A stretch of 64,000 nucleotides of DNA, from positions 4,586,001-4,650,000 of the forward strand of contig NZ_CP049905.1 in NCBI RefSeq assembly GCF_011305535.1. The letters run 5' to 3'. Origin of the DNA: Diaphorobacter sp. HDW4B (GTDB lineage Bacteria; Pseudomonadota; Gammaproteobacteria; Burkholderiales; Burkholderiaceae_C). Each line of letters begins with the position of its first letter. Positions within the stretch are counted from its first letter, which is position 1. Both the position numbers and the translations under genes were made by a program. Under the pieces are notes generated by a model. The model made no database searches, was not told the DNA's origin, and saw only the letters and a list, made by a program, of their open reading frames with translations. Below are positions 52,465 through 61,280 of the stretch, piece by piece.

Positions 52465-52775
52465 ACCCAAAAAAACCAAACGGCGGGCTGTTGGTATTCA
52501 AACAGCAGAACTCAGAAGAGAACGCTGTCCCAGGAATCATCAACCTCAACGCCAAGACAGCCCCTTAGCCGCGACGCGAAGCCGCAGACAGTACTCATGT
52601 ACGGCAAGGCTTCGCAACAAAGGATAAGGGGCTGTATTGGCGCCTCAAAACGAATGACCCATCGAAGCCGCACAGGCTTCGTAGAACCCGCAAGCAAAAC
52701 AAAAATATGAACAAAAACCAAAAAATGGATGAGTTGGGGAAGGAAAAGGGAAGGGCTGGGATAATTGGGCCCCTT
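52465..52775. other. Intergenic region with nested palindromes
   Basis: A 311-bp gap between HD-Pnk and hrpA. It holds the nested stem-loop at 52557-52635 and a smaller hairpin CGAAGCC (52663-52669) / GGCTTCG (52675-52681). No gene or T-run terminator is visible. Confidence 0.5.
52557..52635. repeat. Nested inverted-repeat (cruciform-like) element
   Basis: Three perfectly complementary arms nest in 79 bp: 52557-52567 with 52625-52635 (11 bp), 52576-52583 with 52608-52615 (GCGAAGCC/GGCTTCGC) and GTAC 52591-52594 with GTAC 52599-52602 around TCAT. As RNA it would be one long branched hairpin. It could be an interspersed REP-type element or a structured RNA. Confidence 0.6.
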
Positions 52776-55700
52776 ATGCCTTTGTCGATCACGTTCCCCG
52801 AATCCCTCCCCGTCTCCGCCCGCCGTGAAGAAATCATGGAGGCCATGGACAAGCACCAGGTCATCATCGTCTGTGGCGAGACCGGCTCGGGAAAAACCAC
52901 CCAACTCCCCAAGATCGCTCTGGCACTCGGTCGCGGCAAGATCAACGCGGTGCCGGACGACAAGGGCTTTGTGCGCGGCCACCTGATTGGCCACACGCAG
53001 CCGCGCCGTATCGCCGCATCGTCGGTCGCCAAGCGCATCGCCGAGGAACTGAACACGCCGCTCGGCGAAGTGGTCGGCTACAAGGTGCGTTTTCAGGACA
53101 CGCTGCAAAAAGGCGCTTCGGTCAAGCTGATGACCGACGGCATTTTGCTGGCCGAAACCCAGACCGATCCGCTGCTCAAGGCCTACGACACGCTGATCAT
53201 CGACGAGGCGCACGAGCGCAGTCTGAACATCGATTTTCTGCTGGGCTACATCCGCCAGATCCTGCCCAAGCGGCCCGATCTGAAGGTGATCGTCACGTCC
53301 GCCACCATCGACGCGGACCGCTTTGCCAAGCATTTTGAAAACAAGTCGGGACCTGCGCCGGTCATCATGGTCTCGGGCCGCACGTTCCCGGTCGAGATGC
53401 GTTATCGCCCGTTCGACGACAAGAAGGACGTCGATCTCGACGACGCGATTGCCGAGGGCGTGGACGAACTGTGGGCGGGCGGCAAGGGCGGCGACATCCT
53501 CGTCTTTCTGCCCGGCGAGCGCGAAATTCGCGAGGCGGCCGACCATCTGCGCAAGCACCTGCAGCACTCGCCCGTGCTGCGCAGTGCCGAGGTGCTGCCG
53601 CTGTTCTCGCGCCTGTCGCAGGCCGAGCAGGACCGCATCTTCGACGGCCACACGGGCCGCCGCATTGTGCTGGCGACCAATGTGGCGGAAACCTCGCTCA
53701 CGGTGCCCGGCATTCGTTATGTGATCGATGCGGGCACGGCGCGTGTGAAGCGTTATTCGTTCCGCAGCAAGGTCGAGCAACTGCTGGTCGAGCCGGTGAG
53801 TCAGGCAGCGGCCAATCAGCGCGCGGGCCGTTGTGGTCGTGTGGCCAACGGTATCTGCATTCGTCTGTACGACGAGGCCGATTTCGAATCGCGTCCCAAG
53901 TTCACCGATCCGGAAATCCTGCGTTCGTCGCTGGCCGGTGTGATCTTGCGCATGAAGTCGCTGAACTTGGGCGATGTGGTGCATTTCCCGTTTCTCGAAG
54001 CGCCTTCGGGCCGCGCGATTGCGGACGGCTACCAGTTGCTCGCAGAACTCGGCGCGGTGGATGATCGCGGCCAGTTGCTGCCCATGGGCAAGGAGCTGTC
54101 GCGCCTGCCGCTCGATCCGCGCGTGGGTCGCATGATTTTGGAAGCGCGCGAACGCGGCGCCGTGGCCGAAGTGCTGATCATCGCCTCGGCGCTGAGCGTG
54201 CAGGATGTGCGCGACCGGCCGATGGAAGCGCAGCAGCAGGCCGATCAGCAGCATGCAAAGTTCGACGATGAGAAGAGCGAATTCAGCGGCTATCTGCGTC
54301 TGTGGAAATGGCTGTCCGACGCGCGTGGCGGCAAGGTCGTCGCCAAGACGCGCAAGGAAATGGCTGCGCAAACTGCGCCAGCGAGCAAGGGTGCGAATGC
54401 ACGCAATGCGGCGTTTTTGCCGGTCGATCAGCGCAGCTCCGGCGCGCGTGATACCGAAACGGCGGAAGAAAAGCTCGCGCTGTTCAACCCGGCCGAAAGC
54501 GAACCCGCGACCCACAAGATCAGCAACCGCCAGTGGGAACAACTGCTGCGCCAGAACTTCATCAACATCCGCCGCGTGCGTGAGTGGCGAGACATTCATT
54601 CGCAACTGCTCACCGTGATCAAGGAGCAGAAGTGGAAGATCAACGACGAGGCTGCGGGCTACGATGCCGTGCACCTGTCGATGCTCTCCGGCCTGCTGGG
54701 CAACATCGGCTACAAGGGTGAGGAAAGCGACGCGTATCTGGGCGCGCATGGCATCAAGTTCCATGCGCATCCGGGCGCGCATCTGTCGAAGAAGCCGGGG
54801 CGCTGGATCGTGGCTGCCGAGCAGGTCGAGACCTCGCGTCTGTATGGTCGCGGCATTGCCGCCATCGAGCCACAGTGGCTGGAAGAGGTGGGCGCGCATC
54901 TGCTGAAAAAGCAGATGCTCGATCCGCACTGGTCCAAGAAACAGGCCGACGTGGTGGCCTTCGAGCGCGCGACGCTGTATGGCCTTGTCGTCTACAACGG
55001 CCGCCGTGTGAGTTATGGCCGCATCGACCCGCAGACCGCGCGTGAGCTGTTCATTCGCCAGGCCATGGTGGAAGGCGAGTGGGAGACGCACTGGCACTTT
55101 CTTGCCTCCAATCTCAAGTTGGTCAAGAAGGTCGAGGAGCTGGAGCACAAGAGCCGCCGCGCCGACGTGCTGGTGGATGACGAACTCATCTACGCGTTCT
55201 ACGACCAGCAACTGCCCAGAGACGTTTTCAGCGGTGCGAGTTTCGACAAGTGGTTCCGCACCGAATCACGCGGTAACCCCGATCTGCTGCGCCTCTCGCG
55301 CGACGAACTCATGCGCCATGAGGCGGCTGGCATCACCACGCAAGCCTTCCCCAAGACCGTGAAGCTGGGCGGCGTCGATTGCACTGCGCACTACCTGCAC
55401 AGCCCCGGCGATGCGCGCGACGGCGTGACGGTGACCGTGCCGCTGTTTGTGCTCAATCAGGTGAGCGAGGAGCGTTCCGAATGGCTGGTGCCCGGCATGT
55501 TGAAGGACAAGATTCAGGCCTTGCTCAAGAGCCTGCCGCAGCGCCCGCGCAGCCGCTTTGTGCCGCTGCCGGAAAGCGCGCAGCGCCTGGCCGATCTGTT
55601 CAACAAGGAACAGCGCATGGCCAACGGTGGTCTCATCGATGTGCTGCTCAAACAGGTGCGCGATGAAACCTCGCTCGACGTGAAGCGTGCCGATTTCAAG

Positions 55701-56837
55701 CTCGACATGCTGAGCCCGCATCTGTTCATGAACTTCCGCATCACGGACGAGCATGGCCGCCAACTGGGGCAGGGGCGCAATCTGGGTGCACTCAAGTCCG
55801 AGCTGGGTGCGAAGGCGCGCGGCGCATTCCAGGCGCTGGCGACATTGCGCGTGGCCGAACATGTGGACGGCGAGCAGGCGAAGGCGGTCGTGGCGGAACC
55901 TGTGGTCAAGCAGACGCAGCAACAAACTGCGCGCCAGGACAAGGCTCCGAAGACTGAAAAGCCCAATACCAAACCGCAGCAGCAAGCCGAAGCACGTTTC
56001 AAGGAATGGACCTTCGGCGAGCTGCCCGAGCTGATGGAAATCGGCAAAGGCAGCCAGACGCTGATCGGTTTTCCTGCGCTGATCGACCACGGCGACGCGG
56101 TCAGCATCGAGGTGTTCGACGAGCCCGAAGTGGCAGCGGCCAAGCACCGCATCGGCCTGCGACGTTTGTTTGCCTTGCAGATCAAGGACGCGCTCAAGTA
56201 TCTGGAAAAGAACATCCCCGATCTGCAGAAAATGGCCGTGGCCTACATGCCGCTGGGCACGCAGGAAGACCTGCGCGCGCAGATCATCGACGTGGCGATT
56301 GACCGAGCCTTTTTGCAAGACCCGCTGCCCGCCAACGAGGCTGATTTCAAGCAGCGCGTGCAGGACGGGCGAGGGCGACTCACGTTGATCGCCAACGAGG
56401 TCGCGCGCATGGCAGGCGTGATCCTGACCGAGTTCGCCGCTGCGCAGCGCAAGATCAAGGACACCAAGAACGCGGCCGATGCAACTGCGGACGCGGCTGC
56501 GCAATTGCAGCGCCTGGTGCCCAAGAACTTCATCGCGATTGCGCCGTGGACACAACTGGGGCACTACGCGCGGTATCTGAAGGCGATCACGATTCGCCTC
56601 GATAAGTACCGTGCGGATGCTGCGCGTGACGTGGCAAAGTCTGCTGAACTCAGACCGCTGGAGCAGCGTTATTGGCGCCTCGTTGCCGAGCGCAAGGGGC
56701 ATGTGGATGCGCGGATGCAGGAATATCGGTGGATGCTCGAAGAACTGCGGGTGAGCTTTTTTGCGCAGGAGTTGCGCACGCCTTATCCGGTGAGTGCCAA
56801 GCGGATGGAGAAGGTTTGGGGGCAGTTGCAGAGCTGA
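52776..56837 (+). CDS. hrpA: ATP-dependent RNA helicase HrpA
   Basis: A 1353-residue DEAH-box helicase: Walker A GETGSGKTTQLP, DEAH in IIDEAHERSLN, SAT in VIVTSATIDA and the QxxGRxGR motif in QRAGRCGR. After the helicase core come the ratchet and OB-fold regions and the long HrpA-specific C-terminal half (DUF3418), ending in YRWMLEELRVSFFAQELRTPYPVS. HrpA resolves RNA structure and stalled or collided ribosomes. A Gln/Lys-rich linker occurs near residue 1060. The ATG 52776 just before ITFPESLPVS matches the family start as I recall it; an in-frame ATG at 52707 would add 23 residues. No clear ribosome site supports either. Confidence 0.93.
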   Translation: MPLSITFPESLPVSARREEIMEAMDKHQVIIVCGETGSGKTTQLPKIALALGRGKINAVPDDKGFVRGHLIGHTQPRRIAASSVAKRIAEELNTPLGEVVGYKVRFQDTLQKGASVKLMTDGILLAETQTDPLLKAYDTLIIDEAHERSLNIDFLLGYIRQILPKRPDLKVIVTSATIDADRFAKHFENKSGPAPVIMVSGRTFPVEMRYRPFDDKKDVDLDDAIAEGVDELWAGGKGGDILVFLPGEREIREAADHLRKHLQHSPVLRSAEVLPLFSRLSQAEQDRIFDGHTGRRIVLATNVAETSLTVPGIRYVIDAGTARVKRYSFRSKVEQLLVEPVSQAAANQRAGRCGRVANGICIRLYDEADFESRPKFTDPEILRSSLAGVILRMKSLNLGDVVHFPFLEAPSGRAIADGYQLLAELGAVDDRGQLLPMGKELSRLPLDPRVGRMILEARERGAVAEVLIIASALSVQDVRDRPMEAQQQADQQHAKFDDEKSEFSGYLRLWKWLSDARGGKVVAKTRKEMAAQTAPASKGANARNAAFLPVDQRSSGARDTETAEEKLALFNPAESEPATHKISNRQWEQLLRQNFINIRRVREWRDIHSQLLTVIKEQKWKINDEAAGYDAVHLSMLSGLLGNIGYKGEESDAYLGAHGIKFHAHPGAHLSKKPGRWIVAAEQVETSRLYGRGIAAIEPQWLEEVGAHLLKKQMLDPHWSKKQADVVAFERATLYGLVVYNGRRVSYGRIDPQTARELFIRQAMVEGEWETHWHFLASNLKLVKKVEELEHKSRRADVLVDDELIYAFYDQQLPRDVFSGASFDKWFRTESRGNPDLLRLSRDELMRHEAAGITTQAFPKTVKLGGVDCTAHYLHSPGDARDGVTVTVPLFVLNQVSEERSEWLVPGMLKDKIQALLKSLPQRPRSRFVPLPESAQRLADLFNKEQRMANGGLIDVLLKQVRDETSLDVKRADFKLDMLSPHLFMNFRITDEHGRQLGQGRNLGALKSELGAKARGAFQALATLRVAEHVDGEQAKAVVAEPVVKQTQQQTARQDKAPKTEKPNTKPQQQAEARFKEWTFGELPELMEIGKGSQTLIGFPALIDHGDAVSIEVFDEPEVAAAKHRIGLRRLFALQIKDALKYLEKNIPDLQKMAVAYMPLGTQEDLRAQIIDVAIDRAFLQDPLPANEADFKQRVQDGRGRLTLIANEVARMAGVILTEFAAAQRKIKDTKNAADATADAAAQLQRLVPKNFIAIAPWTQLGHYARYLKAITIRLDKYRADAARDVAKSAELRPLEQRYWRLVAERKGHVDARMQEYRWMLEELRVSFFAQELRTPYPVSAKRMEKVWGQLQS

Positions 56838-57237
56838 TCTTCGTTTGCTTTTTTGAGTGCGGGTGCCGGGTCTCGCCCCGGCGGGCGAGTAACTTTTCGC
56901 TGGCGCGCGAAAAGTCACCAAAAGCGCGCTTGAATTCGGGGGCACGCGGCAGAACTCACTGCGAGCCCTGGAGGGCTCTCCGTTCGGACAACCGCCGCGA
57001 GTCAGAGGTTTCATAAGAGGTGTGTTTCGGCACTTCGCGTTGCTCGTGCCCGCGGCGCTGGTGAGCCCTGGGTTTTTGGGGGATGCCCGCTGCTTTTGTG
57101 GATTGATTTGAGTCAAGGTTCGCGATTGGGGAGATCGCGAAGTCGGTTGCGCTGGGGAGTGTGGTGATAGATTGCTGAAAAGGCCTCTTGGCAGGCCATT
57201 TACTCTTTCTGATTCACGGGCGAAGGCGGGTATTTCC
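56838..57237. repeat. Intergenic interspersed-repeat-like region
   Basis: A 400-bp gap carrying stacked hairpins: GCCGGG 56865-56870 with CCCGGC 56877-56882; ACTTTTCGC 56892-56900 with GCGAAAAGT 56907-56915; GAGCCCT 56963-56969 with AGGGCTC 56972-56978. The run from about 56860 to 57110 resembles an extragenic repeat I recall from many Burkholderiales and Xanthomonadales genomes (the GTCTCGCCCCGGCGGGCGA segment). The last 130 bp before the next gene show nothing else. Confidence 0.5.
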
Positions 57238-58665
57238 ATGCAAATCACGTTCCATGGTGCGGCGCAGACGGTCACGGGTTCTTGTCATCTGGTGGAGGCG
57301 AATGGGTGCCGCTTTCTCATCGATTGCGGGATGGCGCAGGGCGGGCGCGAGGCGGATGAGCACAACGAGAATGCGTTTGCGTTCGATCCGGCGAGCATCG
57401 ATTTTGTGTTGCTCACCCATGCGCATATCGACCACAGCGGGCTGTTGCCCAAGCTCGTTGCGCTCGGGTTTCGGGGGCCTATCTATTGCACGCTCGCGAC
57501 CAGGGATCTGCTGGGGGTGCTGCTCAAGGACAGCGCGCATATCCAGCAGATGGAATACGAGCGCGATCTGAAGCGGCAGAAGTCGGGTGGGCAGCGGCAT
57601 CAACGCGGCAATGCGTATCGCTCGAACAAGGAAATCCAATTGCCGCTCTACAGTCTGGCCCATGTCGCGCTGGCCATGGAGCAGACCAAGGCCGAGCCTT
57701 ATGGCACGACGTTTGCGCCGCATGAGCATGTGCAGGTCTGCATGCGCGATGCGGGGCATATTCTTGGTTCGGCGATTCTTGAAATCTGGTTGACCGGTGT
57801 GGACGACAAGGTCACCAAGCTGGTGGCCAGTGGCGATCTGGGCCAGCCCGGTCGTGTGATTCTGCGCGACCCTACGCCCATCGATGAAGCCGATGTGCTG
57901 CTCATCGAATCCACCTACGGCGACCGGCTGCACAAGGACTTGGGCAGCACGCTCGATGAGCTGGTCGAGGTGGTCAACAACACCGCGCCGCGCGGCAACA
58001 TCATCATTCCCGCGTTTGCCGTGGGACGCACGCAGGAGCTGCTGTATCACTTCATGCAGCTTGCGCAGCAAGGGCGGTTGAACAATGTGGAAATCTTTGT
58101 CGATTCGCCCATGGCGGTGGCGGCCACGGAAATCACGCTCAAGCATTTCTCGGTGTTCGACGAAGAGGCCAAGCAACTGCTGGGCAGTGCGGCCAAGCTC
58201 ATGGAAAGCCGGCGAGTGCACTTCATCAGCGATGTGGAAGACTCCATCAAGCTCAACCGCATCAAGAGCGGCGCGGTCATCATCAGCGCCAGCGGCATGT
58301 GCGACGCAGGCCGCATTCTTCACCACCTGCGCAACAACCTGGGCAACCCTGACTGCGCGGTGATCATCTGTGGTTTCCAGACCGAAGGCTCGCTCGGTCG
58401 ACGGTTGGTGGATGGCGTCAAACAGGTGCGCATGTTCGGCGAGGAAATCGATGTGCGTGCCTCGGTGCACACGCTGGGCGGCTTCTCGGCGCACGCGGAT
58501 CAGAAGGCGCTGCTTGACTGGGCAGGCGCCTTCAAGAAGAAGCCGCACAAGACCTTTGTGGTGCATGGCGAGGCAGAGCCTGCGCGGGTGTTGGCTGGGG
58601 AGTTGAAGGCGCGGTTCGGGATGGAAGCTGTGGTGCCAGGGGAGCGCGAGCGGTTCGAGTTTTGA
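57238..58665 (+). CDS. MBL-fold beta-CASP RNA-processing nuclease family protein
   Basis: A 475-residue metallo-beta-lactamase protein with a beta-CASP insert, related to CPSF73/YsgH-type RNA nucleases. Zinc ligands: HAHIDHSG (about residues 57-64), MRDAGHILGSAILEI, the Asp in ASGDLGQPGR and the C-terminal His in VVHGEAEP. Beta-CASP motifs lie in ESTYGDRLH, VDSPMAVAATEI, ASGMCDAGRILHHL and HTLGGFSAHADQ. It probably acts as an endo- or 5' exonuclease on RNA in the cytoplasm. The ATG 57238 begins the fold; the longer frame upstream lies in repeat DNA. Confidence 0.9.
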   Translation: MQITFHGAAQTVTGSCHLVEANGCRFLIDCGMAQGGREADEHNENAFAFDPASIDFVLLTHAHIDHSGLLPKLVALGFRGPIYCTLATRDLLGVLLKDSAHIQQMEYERDLKRQKSGGQRHQRGNAYRSNKEIQLPLYSLAHVALAMEQTKAEPYGTTFAPHEHVQVCMRDAGHILGSAILEIWLTGVDDKVTKLVASGDLGQPGRVILRDPTPIDEADVLLIESTYGDRLHKDLGSTLDELVEVVNNTAPRGNIIIPAFAVGRTQELLYHFMQLAQQGRLNNVEIFVDSPMAVAATEITLKHFSVFDEEAKQLLGSAAKLMESRRVHFISDVEDSIKLNRIKSGAVIISASGMCDAGRILHHLRNNLGNPDCAVIICGFQTEGSLGRRLVDGVKQVRMFGEEIDVRASVHTLGGFSAHADQKALLDWAGAFKKKPHKTFVVHGEAEPARVLAGELKARFGMEAVVPGERERFEF

Positions 58666-58748
58666 AATTGCTGAAACGCTGTGTATGCGGCCAAGTGGAT
58701 AGGAAAAAATGAGCGCTTACTGACGTGGCAAGCGTCTCGACATGCCGC

Positions 58749-58783
58749 TTGAATTGATTGACAATTACTAACATTCAATTCAA
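58749..58783. promoter_or_regulatory. Inverted repeat upstream of the second polysaccharide locus
   Basis: TTGAATTGA (58749-58757) and TCAATTCAA (58775-58783) are a perfect 9-bp inverted repeat with a 17-bp spacer in an AT-rich island about 90 bp before the glycosyltransferase gene. A TTGACA (58758-58763) sits inside. Candidate operator over a promoter; no good -10 box is visible. Confidence 0.45.
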
Positions 58784-58874
58784 TGCGTGCAATCAGAGTG
58801 AATGAGCGCGGGAGGCTGTGGTTGGCTTGCCTGTGTCGGACTCGGAGGGCATCCGTTTTTGCAAGGTAGACGAG

Positions 58875-61280
58875 ATGCCCCGCAAGCGTGCGATTTTCAC
58901 CATTTGCTCGAACAACTATGTGCCGATGGCGCAGGTGTTGCTCGCGAGCGCGCGTCGGCATCACCCTGAGGCGGACATCTATCTGTGCCTGGCGGACGAG
59001 TGCATTGGCGAGCCCGGTTTTTACCCTGATGGGTGTGAGGTCGTCACGGCGGATGCGCTCGGTATTCCCGATTTCCGGGAATTCGCATTCCGCTACGACA
59101 TCATGGAATTCAACACGGCGGTCAAGCCGTTCATGTTTCGCCGTTTGCTGGAGCGCGGGCATTCCCATGTTGTCTATCTTGATCCGGACATCGAAGTGTT
59201 CGCGCCACTTGAACATGTCTTTCAGTGTCTGGATGACGGGGCTTCGTTTGTTCTGACGCCGCATCTCACCCAGCCGGCGGAACGCGATGCCTTTCCGGAC
59301 GATATCGGGATCATGCGCGCCGGTATCTACAACCTCGGCTTCCTGGGGGTCGGGGCGTGCGATGAGTCGGACCGACTGCTGCGTTGGTGGTCCAAGCGGC
59401 TGCTGCATGAATGCGTGAACGAGCCTGAGCGCGGCATTTTTGTGGATCAGAAGTTCATGGACCTGATCCCCGGATTTGCCGATGGCGCGCGGATTCTTCG
59501 GGAGACCGCCTACAACGTGGCTTATTGGAATCTGCATCAGCGCGAGTTGGGCGGAGATTCGGGTGCGTGGACGGTGGATGGAAAGCCGTTGCGGTTCTTT
59601 CACTTCAGCGGCATCGATCCTCGCAATCTCTTGCGGCTTTCCAAGTACACGGAGGCATTTCGTGGCGATGAAATCTCCGCGCAACTGAGCCAACTGATGC
59701 GCGATTATGCGGAGCAGGTCCTATCCAACGGATATGGTCGGGTGCCCGGTGCCACGTATGCTTATGCGAGGTTTGCATCGGGCGTGCGGATTCCAGACGT
59801 CGTACGACGCATCTTTCGTGAAAGCCACTTCAGTTGGCTTGGAAACGATCCGTTCGAGGCCTACGAAGAATACTTGCAGATGCCGAGCCTGAAAAGCAGT
59901 GTCTGTGCATCCGGATATGTGACGCGCCTCATGGCCGAAATGCATGCACGATCTTCGTGGCTGAGCATTGCCTTCAACCTGCAGACCGAGCAGGGCGTGG
60001 CGGGGCTGATTGACTGGTTCGTCCATCATGGGCGTGACTGGTTGGGAGATCGTCGTCTGGTGGAGCCTGCGGCCTTGCGTGCGGCCAAGGCATCGGTGCA
60101 AAAAAATCCCCAAAGATCGGATCGGCCTGCCAGAAAGCACGGGCCGGAGCTGACCGTCATTGGATATCTTCAACTCGCGCTGGGCGTTGGCGAAGCAGGG
60201 CGGCAGGTCTTGCACTCGCTGCGACATGCGGGGCTGCCTGTGAGTGGCATGCCCATCCGGTTGAATGCATTGTCGGAGACGGTGGACAGCTCGCTGGAAG
60301 ACTTGTTCGATGAAACAGTCATTGCCCCCCTGCAGATCTTTGGTGTGAATGCAGATCAACTGCCTGCAGTGATCGAGAGTCTGAAAGAAAAGCTGCCGCA
60401 AGACGGTTGGCGCACCGTCATTCCTTTTTGGGAGTTGGAGCACTTTCCTGCGACCTGGTTGAAGGCGTTTGATCTGATGGATGAGGTCTGGGCACCGACG
60501 CGGTTTGTTCAGTCCATGCTGGCGCACAAGCTGGATCAGCCGGTCGTTCACATGCCGCTGCAACTCACCTTCGATGTGCCGCCATCCGTTCCGCGCGCCC
60601 GATGGGGATTGCCCGAGGGCGCGTTTTTGTTCTACTTCGCGTTCGACTTTCTTTCGTTCGTGGAGCGAAAGAATCCGTTGGCTTTGGTGCGCGCTTTCCG
60701 CATCGCGTTTGGTGATGCAGCACTGCGGATGAATGCGCGAGTGGTCATCAAGACGCTCAATGCGGAGAAGGCCAATGCGCGTGGCCGCGAACTGTACGAC
60801 GAGCTCTGCGCGAATCCGGATGTGGTGCTGGTCGATGCGACATTGAGCCGTGAGGAAACACTGCAATTGATGAACTGCTGCGATGCCGTGGTGTCTCTTC
60901 ATCGCAGCGAGGGGCTGGGGCTTCTGGTTGCGGAGGCCATGCAGCTTGGCAAGCCGGTCATCGCCACCGACTACTCGGCGACCACGGAATTGGTGTCGTA
61001 CGAAACGGGTTGGCCGGTCGACTTCAAGCTGGTGCCAGTGCGTGAGGGTGAATACCCATTCCACGAAGGACAGGTCTGGGCTGAGCCGGATGAGGTCCAT
61101 GCCGCGTGGCAGATGCGTCAGGTGTTTCATCAACGCGCAGAAGCCGGGAGGCGAGCCAATGCGGCTCGCGAGTTGCTGCAGTTGCGTCATGGCGCGGACG
61201 CTTGCGCACAGTGGTTGCGCGAAAGACTGGGGCATGTCGTCTTGGAGAGCAATGAGTTGTTGGAGCCAACGGCATGCTGA
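58875..61280 (+). CDS. Two-domain glycosyltransferase (GT-A plus GT4-type GT-B)
   Basis: An 801-residue protein. The N-terminal half (about 1-300) is a GT-A sugar-nucleotide transferase-like domain (IFTICSNNYVPMAQVLLASA, metal-binding DPD at 103-105 in VVYLDPDIEVFAPL, IYNLGFLGV and FHFSGIDP). The C-terminal half (about 430-801) is a GT4 domain (VGEAGRQVL, ELEHFPATWL, and the RSEGLGLLVAEAMQLGKPVIATDYSATTELV donor site). It could add two different sugars in succession. The ATG 58875 has AAGGTAG upstream. The pyruvyltransferase gene overlaps its end by 7 bp. The gene belongs to a second glycan locus, separate from 29.9-37.6 kb. Confidence 0.85.
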   Translation: MPRKRAIFTICSNNYVPMAQVLLASARRHHPEADIYLCLADECIGEPGFYPDGCEVVTADALGIPDFREFAFRYDIMEFNTAVKPFMFRRLLERGHSHVVYLDPDIEVFAPLEHVFQCLDDGASFVLTPHLTQPAERDAFPDDIGIMRAGIYNLGFLGVGACDESDRLLRWWSKRLLHECVNEPERGIFVDQKFMDLIPGFADGARILRETAYNVAYWNLHQRELGGDSGAWTVDGKPLRFFHFSGIDPRNLLRLSKYTEAFRGDEISAQLSQLMRDYAEQVLSNGYGRVPGATYAYARFASGVRIPDVVRRIFRESHFSWLGNDPFEAYEEYLQMPSLKSSVCASGYVTRLMAEMHARSSWLSIAFNLQTEQGVAGLIDWFVHHGRDWLGDRRLVEPAALRAAKASVQKNPQRSDRPARKHGPELTVIGYLQLALGVGEAGRQVLHSLRHAGLPVSGMPIRLNALSETVDSSLEDLFDETVIAPLQIFGVNADQLPAVIESLKEKLPQDGWRTVIPFWELEHFPATWLKAFDLMDEVWAPTRFVQSMLAHKLDQPVVHMPLQLTFDVPPSVPRARWGLPEGAFLFYFAFDFLSFVERKNPLALVRAFRIAFGDAALRMNARVVIKTLNAEKANARGRELYDELCANPDVVLVDATLSREETLQLMNCCDAVVSLHRSEGLGLLVAEAMQLGKPVIATDYSATTELVSYETGWPVDFKLVPVREGEYPFHEGQVWAEPDEVHAAWQMRQVFHQRAEAGRRANAARELLQLRHGADACAQWLRERLGHVVLESNELLEPTAC

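Noticed and set aside
52557-52635. Possible integron attC site
   Set aside because: The nested palindrome lacks recognisable RYYYAAC/GTTRRRY core sites, and no integrase or cassette array is near.
52512-57275. Two long minus-strand frames over hrpA
   Set aside because: Antisense shadows of the helicase gene; no motifs of their own.
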